64,000 nt of DNA, from contig CAYLPJ010000031.1 in the NCBI GenBank assembly GCA_964385465.1, positions 1-64,000 on the forward strand, in the 5' to 3' direction. The position numbers were made by a program, and so were the translations under genes. Numbering within the stretch: position 1 is the first letter of the stretch; each line of letters opens with the position of its first letter. The stretch is from CAYLPJ01 sp964385465. GTDB taxonomy: Bacteria > Planctomycetota > Phycisphaerae > SM23-33. Under the pieces are notes generated by a model. That model saw only the letters and a program-made list of their open reading frames with translations, searched no databases and was not told the origin of the DNA. Of the stretch, positions 44,024 to 51,870 are shown piece after piece.

Positions 44024-44950
44024 TCAGACGGGTTCGCGGAGGGTGCGGAGGAAGAGCATTTCGGCTTCGGAGTGGGTTCGGCCGCGGCGGCGGACGATGC
44101 CGATCTCGCGGACCCAGCGCTTGGGGTCGCGGAAGGGGACGCAGCACAGGTGCCCGGCGGCGACCTCGCGCTGGATGTTGTTCCGCGGGAGGATGCTGAC
44201 GCCGGCGCCGACCTCGACGGCCCGCTTGAGCGTGTCGTTGTTGTCGAACTCCATGCGGATGTCCACGCGGACGCGGCAGCCGCGGAGCACGCGGTCGATG
44301 TGGCGCCGAGTGGGCACGTTGGCCTCGAAGGCGATGAAGGGTTCGTCCTTCAGGTCGGCCGGACGGACGGTCTTGCGGCGGGCGAGGCGGTGCTCGGGCG
44401 AGCAGATCAGCACGAGTTCCTCGGTCGCGAAGGGGATGACCTCGATGGACCGCTGCTTCTGGGGGAAGGCGACGATGCCCATGTCCATCTCGCCGTCGAG
44501 GACGGCGGCGGTGATGCGGTTCCACCGGGCGTACTCGACATCGAGGTTGACGTCCGGGTGGGCGCGGAGGAACTTCCGCACGTAGGGGTCGAGCAGGTAG
44601 AAGCCGACGGAATAGATCGTGCCGATCCGCAGCACCGTCCGCGGCGTCTCCTGGAGGCTCTGGACCTCGGCGATCATCTGCTCCTGGCGGCGGAGGATGT
44701 CCTTGGCGCCTCGGTAGAAGGCCTTGCCCGCGTCGGTCGGGGAGGCGAACCCCCCGCCGCGTGTCAGCAGCCTTGTGCCGAAGCTCCGCTCCAGCGAGGC
44801 GATCTGCTGGGAGACCGACGACTGGGAGATGCTGTTGCTCTCGGCGGCCCGGGAGAAGCTGCCGGCGTCCACGAGGTCGCAGAAGACCTTCAGCACGTGG
44901 GTGTTGAGGCGGAAGTGGTTGTCGTCGGCGGCGTCGCGCGCGGCGTTCAT
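44024..44950 (-). CDS. LysR-family transcriptional regulator
   Basis: 308 residues, ATG at 44950 with GGAG 7 nt upstream. The N-terminal winged helix-turn-helix reads FCDLVDAGSFSRAAESNSIS, then QSSVSQQIASLERSFGTRLL, and an effector-binding PBP2 domain follows (about 95-300; RIGTIYSVGFYLLDPYVRKF onward), like the CysL/CbbR branch. It starts 19 nt after the stop of the ATP-grasp gene, so both are one transcript divergent from gdhA. This suggests that it senses a nitrogen or carbon metabolite and acts on the shared intergenic region; that is inference. Confidence 0.93.
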   Translation of the reverse strand: MNAARDAADDNHFRLNTHVLKVFCDLVDAGSFSRAAESNSISQSSVSQQIASLERSFGTRLLTRGGGFASPTDAGKAFYRGAKDILRRQEQMIAEVQSLQETPRTVLRIGTIYSVGFYLLDPYVRKFLRAHPDVNLDVEYARWNRITAAVLDGEMDMGIVAFPQKQRSIEVIPFATEELVLICSPEHRLARRKTVRPADLKDEPFIAFEANVPTRRHIDRVLRGCRVRVDIRMEFDNNDTLKRAVEVGAGVSILPRNNIQREVAAGHLCCVPFRDPKRWVREIGIVRRRGRTHSEAEMLFLRTLREPV

Positions 44951-44969
44951 GGGCGGTCTCCGTGGCGGC

Positions 44970-47651
44970 TCACTCGGCCGGGGCGGGGCGTTTCGCCGAC
45001 GCGGGGGCCTTGAACCGCGGCCCGTCGCGGTCGTCGGTGAGGTAGCAGACGACCTTCTGCTTGAGCGGGTTGGCGTTGACGATGGGTCGGAGGGTCCCCT
45101 CGCCGGCCTCGGCGTCGATGACGCGGACGACCTCGCCCCACTTCGCGGCGCCGGGGAGCAGTTCGGCGAGGCGGTTGGGCGCGGCGTTGAGCAGCTCGTG
45201 GTTGAGCCGCGTGCCGGCCCGCGCGGGGAACATGGCGAAATAGAGGATATCCATCTCGATCATCTCGCTGAAGAAGTGCGTCCCGAGCGAGACGTCGGGG
45301 ACGACGTTGGGCCCCATGGCGACGACCTCGCAGATCATCCGCACGGTGTTGATGTCGAAGAACTTCACGGGCACGCCGAGCGAGGGCGTGGTGGTCCCCC
45401 ACCGCCCGGGCCCGACGAGCATGACGGCCGGCCTGTCGGGGCCGGTGTCGAGGTGGCAGAGCTCCCCGATCAGCCGGGCGACGCCGTGGCGGTCGCGGAT
45501 GGAGAGCTGCGAGTAGGCGTCGGGGACGACGTAGACGATGCGGTCGAGGCGGGTGATCTGTGCCGGGCCGATGACGGCCCCGGCGGCGCGGAGGATCTCG
45601 CGGTCCTCGGGGATGTCGTCCGGCGGGTCGGTGATGGCCCCGCCGCCCTGGACCTGGAGGGGCCGGCACTGGACGAGGTTGACCTTGTGCCCGTCGCCGA
45701 CGAAGTTGGCGGTGAACTCGACGTCGACGGGCCAGCCGTAGGCGTCCTGGAGGACCGAGAGCATCTCGCGGACGTCGGTGACGAACGGGGTGTCCTTGAA
45801 GAGCTTCTCGAAGGTCAGCACGTAGGGGAAGGCCCCGCCGACACCCGCGGCGGCGGCGCGGCGTTCCATCTCCTCGTCGCGGCTGGCGAGGACGTCGAGG
45901 TGCAGCTCGCCGGTGTCGACCTCGTTGAGCACGTCGCGGAAGCGGTGGCTGAGCAGTTGGTTGGAGGTCAGGTCCAGGACGTCGACCTTCTTCTGGCTGT
46001 AGCGTTTGACCTCGTCGAAGTCGACCTCGGGCCTGCGGTTGGGCGCGTTGAGGGCGACGACGCGGGTGTAGTCGTCGTCGCTGCGGTCCACCGCCCGCGT
46101 GCCGAGCCCGAAGACCAGGCGCATCATCCCGGTCTCGGGGTCGATCTCGTCGGACCAGACGTAGGGGTTGAAGGAGAAGGCCACGCCGGCCATCTCGGGG
46201 AAGAAGAGGTTGTCGTGCATGGTCCCGCTGACGCGCTGGACGAGCAGGGCCATCTGCTCGTCGTGGTCGAGCAGGCCTCGCTGCTTGCGGTAGACGAGTG
46301 CCTTCTCGCTCATGGTGGAGGCGTAGATGGTCCGCACGGCGGCGAGGAAGTCCTCGAGGCGCTGGTGGCGGCTGCCTTGGTTGGCGCAGAAGACGCTCTC
46401 GTACTTCCCCGCGAAGGCGTTGCCGAAGTTGTCCTCCAGCAGCGAGCTGGAGCGGACGATGATGGGGGACTGGCCGAAGTAGTCGAGCATGTCCTCGAAC
46501 TGCCGGCCGATGCCGTCGGGGAAGGTGCCGATGAGCATCCGCTGGCGGGCGCGTTCGGCGCCGTGGAGGTAGTCGCCGGTGTCCTCGCGACGTTCGCGCA
46601 TCCACCAGATGCCGTTGCGGACGATGTAGGAGTAGAAGACGTCCGAGCCGACGAAGAACGAGTCGTGGGGCTCCAGCAGCTTCGCCCACCGGGGGTCCTG
46701 GCCACGGAGGATAGCCCGGGCGAGCAGCATGCCCACGCTCTTGCCGCCGATCAGCCCCGTGCCGATCATCCGCTTGCCGATCTCGACGATGTCCCCGAGG
46801 GTTAGGTACTTGACGGCGAGCTTGAGCACGGGCTCGTCGCGGCTGACGACCATGCGGAGGAGGCTGTGGCGGCAGGCCTCGATCTGGTCCTGGACGTCTT
46901 CCTTGGCCTCGGCGGGCAGGGCCTCGAGATCCTGGGCCCGGGAGAAGCTGCGGTTCCACAGCCCGAGCTGGTGGGTGATGGACTCCTGGCGTGCCCAGGG
47001 GACGGTGTTGCGGACCTCGCTGATCGTGGCGCTGGCGGTGACGGGCTCGAAGTCCTCCCCGTCGCAGACGTGGAGCATGTGCATCGTCCGCGAGTGGCGG
47101 GACTGGACCTTCCAGGGGTGGACGTAGAGCTTGCTGTCGTAGTCGTAGACATCCAGGAGGATCTGCGTGGTCTCGCAGATGGCCCCGACGGCCTGGTTGG
47201 AGTGCGTGTTCCGCCGCAGGGCGAAGTAGGCGATGGCCTCGACGTCGTAGAGGTAGGGGCAGGTGAGCATGAACCAGTTGCCGAGCATCTGGTCGCTGTA
47301 CCAGGCGTCGGCGAGGTCGCTGACGCAGTCGAAGACGTAGTAGCCCCCGCGCCCGGTCCGCTCGATGGTCTTGTGGATGCGTGCGACGAAGGACTCGAAG
47401 CCCGCGTCGGGGTCGAGGACCTGCACATCGGCGGCGACGTCCTCGGGCACCAGCGGCGGCTCCTCGCCGAAGCGGAAGTAGATCAGCGGCTGGCCGATGC
47501 GCTCGGCCGCCCGGCAGTACGGGACCACCACGGGGCGGTAGGCCTCGACGTCGTCGATCCGCCAGACGATGTTGTCGCCGGGGATGAGGCCCTTGAGCAT
47601 GCGGTCGATGCCCCCGATGCCGGTGGTGAGGCTCGCGTCAACTTGCGCCAT
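44970..47651 (-). CDS. Fusion of a Walker-A-less KaiC-like domain and a PEP/pyruvate-binding ATP-grasp domain
   Basis: 893 residues from the ATG at 47651 (GGAG 7 nt upstream). Residues 10-25 (TGIGGIDRMLKGLIPG) match the start of KaiC/RadA-like RecA domains, but where GxxGxGKT should follow there is NIVWRIDDVEAYRP; a Walker-B-like GGYYVFDCVSDL (102-113) is retained. The nucleotide-binding half of PEP synthase/PPDK follows: GLIGGKSVGMLLARAIL (299-315) and SPIIVRSSSLLEDNFGNAFA (395-414). The swivelling phosphohistidine domain and the C-terminal PEP TIM barrel are absent; a novel C-terminal 250 residues replaces them. It could be a kinase or ligase using the ATP-grasp site with the KaiC-like part as a protein-binding platform. 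Proteins of this layout occur in planctomycetes without known function. Confidence 0.87.
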   Translation of the reverse strand: MAQVDASLTTGIGGIDRMLKGLIPGDNIVWRIDDVEAYRPVVVPYCRAAERIGQPLIYFRFGEEPPLVPEDVAADVQVLDPDAGFESFVARIHKTIERTGRGGYYVFDCVSDLADAWYSDQMLGNWFMLTCPYLYDVEAIAYFALRRNTHSNQAVGAICETTQILLDVYDYDSKLYVHPWKVQSRHSRTMHMLHVCDGEDFEPVTASATISEVRNTVPWARQESITHQLGLWNRSFSRAQDLEALPAEAKEDVQDQIEACRHSLLRMVVSRDEPVLKLAVKYLTLGDIVEIGKRMIGTGLIGGKSVGMLLARAILRGQDPRWAKLLEPHDSFFVGSDVFYSYIVRNGIWWMRERREDTGDYLHGAERARQRMLIGTFPDGIGRQFEDMLDYFGQSPIIVRSSSLLEDNFGNAFAGKYESVFCANQGSRHQRLEDFLAAVRTIYASTMSEKALVYRKQRGLLDHDEQMALLVQRVSGTMHDNLFFPEMAGVAFSFNPYVWSDEIDPETGMMRLVFGLGTRAVDRSDDDYTRVVALNAPNRRPEVDFDEVKRYSQKKVDVLDLTSNQLLSHRFRDVLNEVDTGELHLDVLASRDEEMERRAAAAGVGGAFPYVLTFEKLFKDTPFVTDVREMLSVLQDAYGWPVDVEFTANFVGDGHKVNLVQCRPLQVQGGGAITDPPDDIPEDREILRAAGAVIGPAQITRLDRIVYVVPDAYSQLSIRDRHGVARLIGELCHLDTGPDRPAVMLVGPGRWGTTTPSLGVPVKFFDINTVRMICEVVAMGPNVVPDVSLGTHFFSEMIEMDILYFAMFPARAGTRLNHELLNAAPNRLAELLPGAAKWGEVVRVIDAEAGEGTLRPIVNANPLKQKVVCYLTDDRDGPRFKAPASAKRPAPAE

Positions 47652-47728
47652 GGCATGGCTCCAGAGAAGCGGGTGGACGGTCGATCGTGTGCGGCGAGGA
47701 TACCATATAAGCGGCATCGATCCGCCCC

Positions 47729-47765
47729 ATTAGATTTTCTTGAGACTGATATTGGCAAAGCTAAT
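47729..47765. promoter_or_regulatory. Imperfect inverted repeat, candidate LysR operator in the divergent promoter region
   Basis: ATTAGATTTTC (47729-47739) and GCAAAGCTAAT (47755-47765) are inverted arms matching at 9 of 11 positions (ATTAG perfect) around a 15-nt spacer. The site ends 24 nt before the gdhA -10 element, in the position used by LysR-type activators, and lies in a clearly A+T-richer pocket. Confidence 0.5.
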
Positions 47766-47789
47766 GTCACGGGGCAAGTTTTCATGCGG

Positions 47790-47795
47790 TATACT
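47790..47795 (+). promoter_or_regulatory. gdhA promoter -10 element with poor -35
   Basis: TATACT at 47790-47795 is a strong -10. The hexamers 16-18 nt upstream (around TCACGG at 47767) do not resemble TTGACA, so an activator is likely needed. The leader to the gdhA ATG would be about 75 nt. Confidence 0.5.
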
Positions 47796-47878
47796 CCCAG
47801 CCTTCCGGGTGGTCGGCGGGCGCCGGCGCGGGTGGCGGCCGGGACGGACAGGCAGTTTTCACAGGGAAAAGGAGCTTC

Positions 47879-49261
47879 ATGATGAGCGCAGATGGCGGCC
47901 CGAGCTCGTACAACGAGGTCTTCAGCGACTCGTACGTCGAGCAGTTGATGGCGCAGGTGACGGCACGCAACCCGGGCGAGGCGGAATTTCACCAGGCCGT
48001 CCGCGAGGTGGCCGAGAGCGTCGAGCTGGTCTACAAGAAGAACCCCGAGTACGCCAAGGCGCGCGTCTTCGAGCGGATGATCGAGCCGGAGCGGCAGGTG
48101 ATTTTCCGCGTCCCGTGGGTGGACGACAACGGCGACGTGCAGGTCAACCGCGGGTTCCGCGTCGAGTTCAACAGCGCCCTGGGCCCCTACAAGGGCGGCC
48201 TGCGGTTCCACCCGTCGGTCTACCTGGGCATCATCAAGTTCCTCGGTTTCGAGCAGATCTTCAAGAACGCCCTGACGACCACGCCGATCGGCGGCGGCAA
48301 GGGCGGCAGCGACTTCAACCCCAAGGGCAAGAGCGACAACGAGGTCATGCGCTTCTGCCAGGCCTTCATGGGCGAGCTGTTCCGCCACATCGGCGCCGAC
48401 ACGGACGTCCCGGCCGGGGACATCGGCGTCGGCGGGCGGGAGATCGGGTTCATGTTCGGCCAGTACAAGAAGCTGACCAACAGCTTCACGGGCGTGCTGA
48501 CGGGCAAGGGCCTGGACTTCGGCGGCTCGCTGGTCCGCACGGAGGCGACCGGCTACGGGCTGGTGTACCTGGTCAGCCGCATGCTCGCCGACCGCGGCGA
48601 GCAGTGGAAGGACGCCCGCGTGGTGGTCAGCGGCTCGGGGAACGTGGCGATCTACGCCACGCAGAAGGTCCACGAGCTGGGCGGCAAGGTCATCGCCCTG
48701 TCGGACTCCAACGGCTACATTGTGGACGACGACGGCATCAATCTCGATACGGTCAAGCGGATCAAGGAAGTCGAGCGCGGGCGGATTCGCGAGTACGTCG
48801 ACGCCCACCCCTCGGCGAAGTTCACCGAAGGCTGGCAGGGCATCTGGACTGTGCCCTGCAAGGTCGCCCTGCCCTCGGCCACGCAGAACGAGATCGACGG
48901 CGAGGCCGCCAAGACGCTCGTCGAGAACGGCTGCATCGCCGTCGGCGAGGGCGCCAACATGCCCTCGACCCCCGAGGCCGTCGACGTGTTCATCGAGAAC
49001 AACGTCTCCTTCGGCCCGGCCAAGGCGGCCAACGCCGGCGGCGTGGCGACCAGCGCCCTGGAGATGTGCCAGAACTCCATGCGGCTGAACTGGACCTTCG
49101 ACGAAGTCGACGCCCGCCTCAAGAAGATCATGGACGCCGTCTACGACCAGTGCACCGCCGCCGCCGAGGAATACGGCAAGCCCGGGAACCTCGTCGCCGG
49201 AGCCAACATCGCCGGCTTCCTCAAGGTCGCACGCGCCATGATGGCCCAGGGAATCGTCTGA
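47879..49261 (+). CDS. gdhA: Glutamate dehydrogenase (hexameric, probably NADP-dependent)
   Basis: 460 residues, ATG with AAAAGGAG 4 nt upstream; a second ATG follows directly. It catalyses reductive amination of 2-oxoglutarate with ammonium. VEFNSALGPYKGGLRFHPSV and PIGGGKGGSDFNPKGKSD are the substrate and active-site lysine regions of the roughly 450-residue small hexameric class; VVSGSGNVAIYATQKVHELG is the Rossmann loop. The length fits the NADP-linked assimilatory family (as E. coli GdhA). It is divergent from the ATP-grasp/LysR unit and upstream of nfnAB, which could supply NADPH. Confidence 0.96.
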   Translation: MMSADGGPSSYNEVFSDSYVEQLMAQVTARNPGEAEFHQAVREVAESVELVYKKNPEYAKARVFERMIEPERQVIFRVPWVDDNGDVQVNRGFRVEFNSALGPYKGGLRFHPSVYLGIIKFLGFEQIFKNALTTTPIGGGKGGSDFNPKGKSDNEVMRFCQAFMGELFRHIGADTDVPAGDIGVGGREIGFMFGQYKKLTNSFTGVLTGKGLDFGGSLVRTEATGYGLVYLVSRMLADRGEQWKDARVVVSGSGNVAIYATQKVHELGGKVIALSDSNGYIVDDDGINLDTVKRIKEVERGRIREYVDAHPSAKFTEGWQGIWTVPCKVALPSATQNEIDGEAAKTLVENGCIAVGEGANMPSTPEAVDVFIENNVSFGPAKAANAGGVATSALEMCQNSMRLNWTFDEVDARLKKIMDAVYDQCTAAAEEYGKPGNLVAGANIAGFLKVARAMMAQGIV

Positions 49262-49315
49262 CCCCGGACGTGTGATACAATCGGCCCCGCCCCGCCGGGC
49301 CGATACCGACTGTGA

Positions 49316-49363
49316 CGCGCCGGCCGGCCGGTCTGACCACCGGCCGGCCGGTGCGCTTGTATT
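49316..49363 (+). terminator. Very strong hairpin after gdhA
   Basis: The arms 49316-49332 and 49339-49355 pair over 17 bp (16 Watson-Crick and one G-T) around the loop CTGACC, and CTTGTATT follows. This is an intrinsic-terminator-like structure 54 nt after the gdhA stop, though the T-tract is imperfect. Confidence 0.65.
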
Positions 49364-49367
49364 CCCG

Positions 49368-49417
49368 GCCGACGGGCGCCCCCGCCGTCGGCTGCGTCAA
49401 CGGGCGCCCGGGCGCCC
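49368..49417 (+). promoter_or_regulatory. Second and third hairpins in the nfnA leader
   Basis: GCCGACGG (49368-49375) pairs with CCGTCGGC (49385-49392), and 49402-49417 (GGGCGCCCGGGCGCCC) is a perfect 16-bp palindrome, ending 24 nt before the nfnA ATG. With the terminator before them they make three consecutive stems in about 100 nt. They may act as attenuator, operator or mRNA stabiliser; no promoter is evident. Confidence 0.4.
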
Positions 49418-49441
49418 CAGAGAAAGCGCTGCCGCATTACC

Positions 49442-50287
49442 ATGTTTGAGATCCTCCGCAACGAGACCATCGCGCCGGATATCCACCGGCTCGTCGTTCG
49501 CGCGCCCCGCGTGGCCGCGGCGAGGCAGCCGGGGCAGTTCGTCATCGTCCGCCACGAGGACGGCGACGAGCGGATCCCCCTGACCATCGCCGACGCCGAT
49601 CCCGGGGCCGGCACGATCACGCTGATCATCCAGGCCATCGGGCAGGGCACGAAGGACATCGTCGACACGCCCGTCGGCGGGCACATCCTCGACGTCGCCG
49701 GGCCCCTCGGCGAGCCGACCGAGATCGAGGAATTCGGGCGGGTCTGCTGCGTCGGCGGCGGGGTCGGCACGGCCGTGCTGTTCCCCCTGGCCAGGGCCCT
49801 CGCCGAGGCGGGCAACGAGGTCGTCACCATCATCGGCGGGCGCAGTGAGCCGCAGGTGATCCTGCGGGACGAGCTGGCGGCGTTCTCGGCCGAGACGCAC
49901 TTCACCACCGAGGACGGCTCGCTGGGAACGAAGGGCTTCGTCACCGCGGTGCTGGGCGAGATGCTCGCCGACGACGCCCGCCGCCCGGACGCCGTCTTCG
50001 CCGTCGGTCCCGTGCCGATGATGGCCGCCGTCGCCGAGCAGACGCGCGACGCCGGCGTGCGGACGATCGTCAGCCTCAACCCGATCATGGTGGACGGCAC
50101 GGGGATGTGCGGCGGCTGCCGCGTGACCGTCGGCGGGGAGGTCAAGTTCGCCTGCGTCGACGGGCCGGAGTTCGACGGGCACCTCGTCGACTTCCGCGAG
50201 CTCGCCCAACGCCAGGCCACCTACAAGGAAGCCGAATGCCGTCTCGAGCGCCGGGTTCAGCAGCTTCAGCAGGAGGACGCCTCGTGA
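49442..50287 (+). CDS. nfnA: NfnA: ferredoxin-NADP+ reductase-like subunit of NADH-dependent transhydrogenase
   Basis: 281 residues. FAD-binding RIPLTIAD, NAD-binding VCCVGGGVGTAVLFPLARAL and a C-terminal [2Fe-2S] cluster motif (DGTGMCGGCRVTVGGEVKFA, then C) are those of the dihydroorotate-dehydrogenase electron-transfer/NfnA family. With NfnB it forms the electron-bifurcating complex coupling NADH and reduced ferredoxin to two NADPH. The SD before the ATG is weak, which may matter given the structured leader. Its stop overlaps the nfnB GTG by 4 nt. An old annotation would be sulfide dehydrogenase (SudB). Confidence 0.88.
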   Translation: MFEILRNETIAPDIHRLVVRAPRVAAARQPGQFVIVRHEDGDERIPLTIADADPGAGTITLIIQAIGQGTKDIVDTPVGGHILDVAGPLGEPTEIEEFGRVCCVGGGVGTAVLFPLARALAEAGNEVVTIIGGRSEPQVILRDELAAFSAETHFTTEDGSLGTKGFVTAVLGEMLADDARRPDAVFAVGPVPMMAAVAEQTRDAGVRTIVSLNPIMVDGTGMCGGCRVTVGGEVKFACVDGPEFDGHLVDFRELAQRQATYKEAECRLERRVQQLQQEDAS

Positions 50288-51690
50288 CGACCCAACGACT
50301 GACCGCCAAGGACCGGCTCGCCATCGACCGCACCCGCATGCCCGAACAGCACGCCGAGGAGCGAGCCGCCAACTTCAGCGAGGTCAACCTCGGGCTCGCC
50401 GAGGCCGCCGCCGTCCGGGAAGCCCAGCGCTGCCTCCAGTGCAAGCACCGCCCCTGCGTCGCCGGCTGCCCCGTGGCGCTGCGGATCCCCGAGTTCCTCG
50501 AGAAGCTCGCCGACGGCGACCTCGCCGGCGCGGCCGACATCCTCCGGGCCGACAACGCCCTGCCCGCCACCACCGGGCGCGTCTGCCCCCAGGAAACCCA
50601 GTGCGAGGCCGAGTGCGTCCGCGCCAACAAGGGCGAGCCCGTCGCCATCGGCTGGCTGGAGCGGTTCGTCGCCGACTGGGCGGCCGAGAACGCCGCCCCC
50701 GCCACCGGCCCGGCCGAGCGGACCGGAAAGACGGTCTGCGTGGTCGGCTCGGGCCCCGGCGGGCTGACGGCCGCGGGTGAGCTGGCGCGGCTGGGCCACG
50801 ACGTGACGGTCTTCGAGGCGCTCCACGCCGCCGGCGGGGTCCTGCGGTACGGCATCCCGGAGTTCCGCCTTCCCAAGGCGATCGTGGACCGGGAGGTGGA
50901 GAACCTCAAGACCCTCGGCGTGAAGATCGAGGTCAACGTGATCGTGGGCAAGACGGTGACGCTGGAGCAGATCCGCCAGGAGTTCGACGCGTGCTTCATC
51001 GCCAACGGCGCGGGCCTGCCGATGTTCCTCAACCTGCCCGGAGAGAACCTCAAGGGCGTCTACTCGGCGAACGAGTACCTCACGCGGGTGAACCTGATGG
51101 GCGCGTGGAAGCCCGGGAGCCCCACGCCGGTGGCCCGCGGCACGACGACGGTGGTCTTCGGCGGGGGGAACACGGCGATGGACGCCGTGCGGACCTCGCG
51201 CAGGCTGGGCAGCGAGCGGGCCGTGCTGGCCTACCGCCGCAGCCGCGCCGAAATGCCCGCCCGCGTCGAGGAGGTCCACCACGCCGAGCAGGAGGGCATC
51301 GAGTTCATGTTCCTCGTCTCGCCGATGGAGATTCTCGGCGACGACGAAGGCTGGGTCCGCGGCGTGCGCCTCCAGCGGATGGAACTCGGCGAGCCCGACG
51401 CCTCCGGGCGGCGGCGACCCGTGCCCGTCGAGGGCAGCGAATTCGAGCTGCCCGCCGAGATCGTCATCGTCGCCATCGGCACCCGGGCCAACCCCCTGCT
51501 GACGGCGAGCTGCCCGGAACTGACGCTCAACAAGTGGGGCAACATCGAGACCGATGAGAGCGGCATGACCAGCGTGCCGGGCCTGTTCGCCGGCGGGGAC
51601 ATCGTCCGCGGCGGCGCGACGGTGATCCTGGCAATGGGCGACGGCAAGCGCGCCGCGGCCGCCATCGACGGGTACCTGCGCGGGCAGTAG
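50284..51690 (+). CDS. nfnB: NfnB: glutamate-synthase-small-subunit-like NADPH subunit
   Basis: 468 residues from GTG 50284 (GGAGG 8 nt upstream; GTGA overlaps the nfnA stop). The N-terminal [4Fe-4S] cysteines are CLQCKHRPCVAGCPV (57-71) and CPQETQCEAEC (about 101-111). Then come two Rossmann loops, VVGSGPGGLTAAGELARLG (FAD) and VVFGGGNTAMDAVRTSRRLG (NADPH). The family includes GltD and homotetrameric GltA; immediate coupling to nfnA identifies it as NfnB. A separate gltD is present at 57848, so this one is not the GOGAT small subunit. Confidence 0.9.
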   Translation: MTTQRLTAKDRLAIDRTRMPEQHAEERAANFSEVNLGLAEAAAVREAQRCLQCKHRPCVAGCPVALRIPEFLEKLADGDLAGAADILRADNALPATTGRVCPQETQCEAECVRANKGEPVAIGWLERFVADWAAENAAPATGPAERTGKTVCVVGSGPGGLTAAGELARLGHDVTVFEALHAAGGVLRYGIPEFRLPKAIVDREVENLKTLGVKIEVNVIVGKTVTLEQIRQEFDACFIANGAGLPMFLNLPGENLKGVYSANEYLTRVNLMGAWKPGSPTPVARGTTTVVFGGGNTAMDAVRTSRRLGSERAVLAYRRSRAEMPARVEEVHHAEQEGIEFMFLVSPMEILGDDEGWVRGVRLQRMELGEPDASGRRRPVPVEGSEFELPAEIVIVAIGTRANPLLTASCPELTLNKWGNIETDESGMTSVPGLFAGGDIVRGGATVILAMGDGKRAAAAIDGYLRGQ

Positions 51691-51797
51691 ACTCCCAGCG
51701 TTCCACGGTCCGGGGTCGCAGGTTGTGACGGGGGCGCGGATGCGCCCGGCCGCCCGAGCCGCACGAATGTCCCGTGCCGGAATAAGGAATCACCCTC

Positions 51798-51826
51798 TTG
51801 TCACTTGGCGGGACCCGCCGTACAAT
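51798..51826 (+). promoter_or_regulatory. Sigma-70 promoter of the NifA-like gene with a palindrome in its spacer
   Basis: TTGTCA (51798-51803) and TACAAT (51821-51826) are exactly 17 nt apart, an excellent match. The spacer contains GGCGGG-A-CCCGCC, a perfect palindrome that could be an operator. Transcription would start about 38 nt before the ATG at 51871. Confidence 0.7.
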
Positions 51827-51870
51827 TCTGTCGCACGTTGCCCGCAGACGACAAGAAAGAAGGTTTCTTC

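Noticed and set aside
47740..47800. Possible sigma-54 (-24/-12) promoter for gdhA
   Set aside because: TTGGCA occurs at 47752 but no TTGC-type -12 element follows at the required spacing; the TATACT is a better explanation.
50284..51690. Interpretation of the second GltD-like protein as a GOGAT small subunit
   Set aside because: It is coupled by GTGA overlap to an NfnA-type [2Fe-2S] flavoprotein, and a bona fide gltD is coupled to gltB elsewhere.
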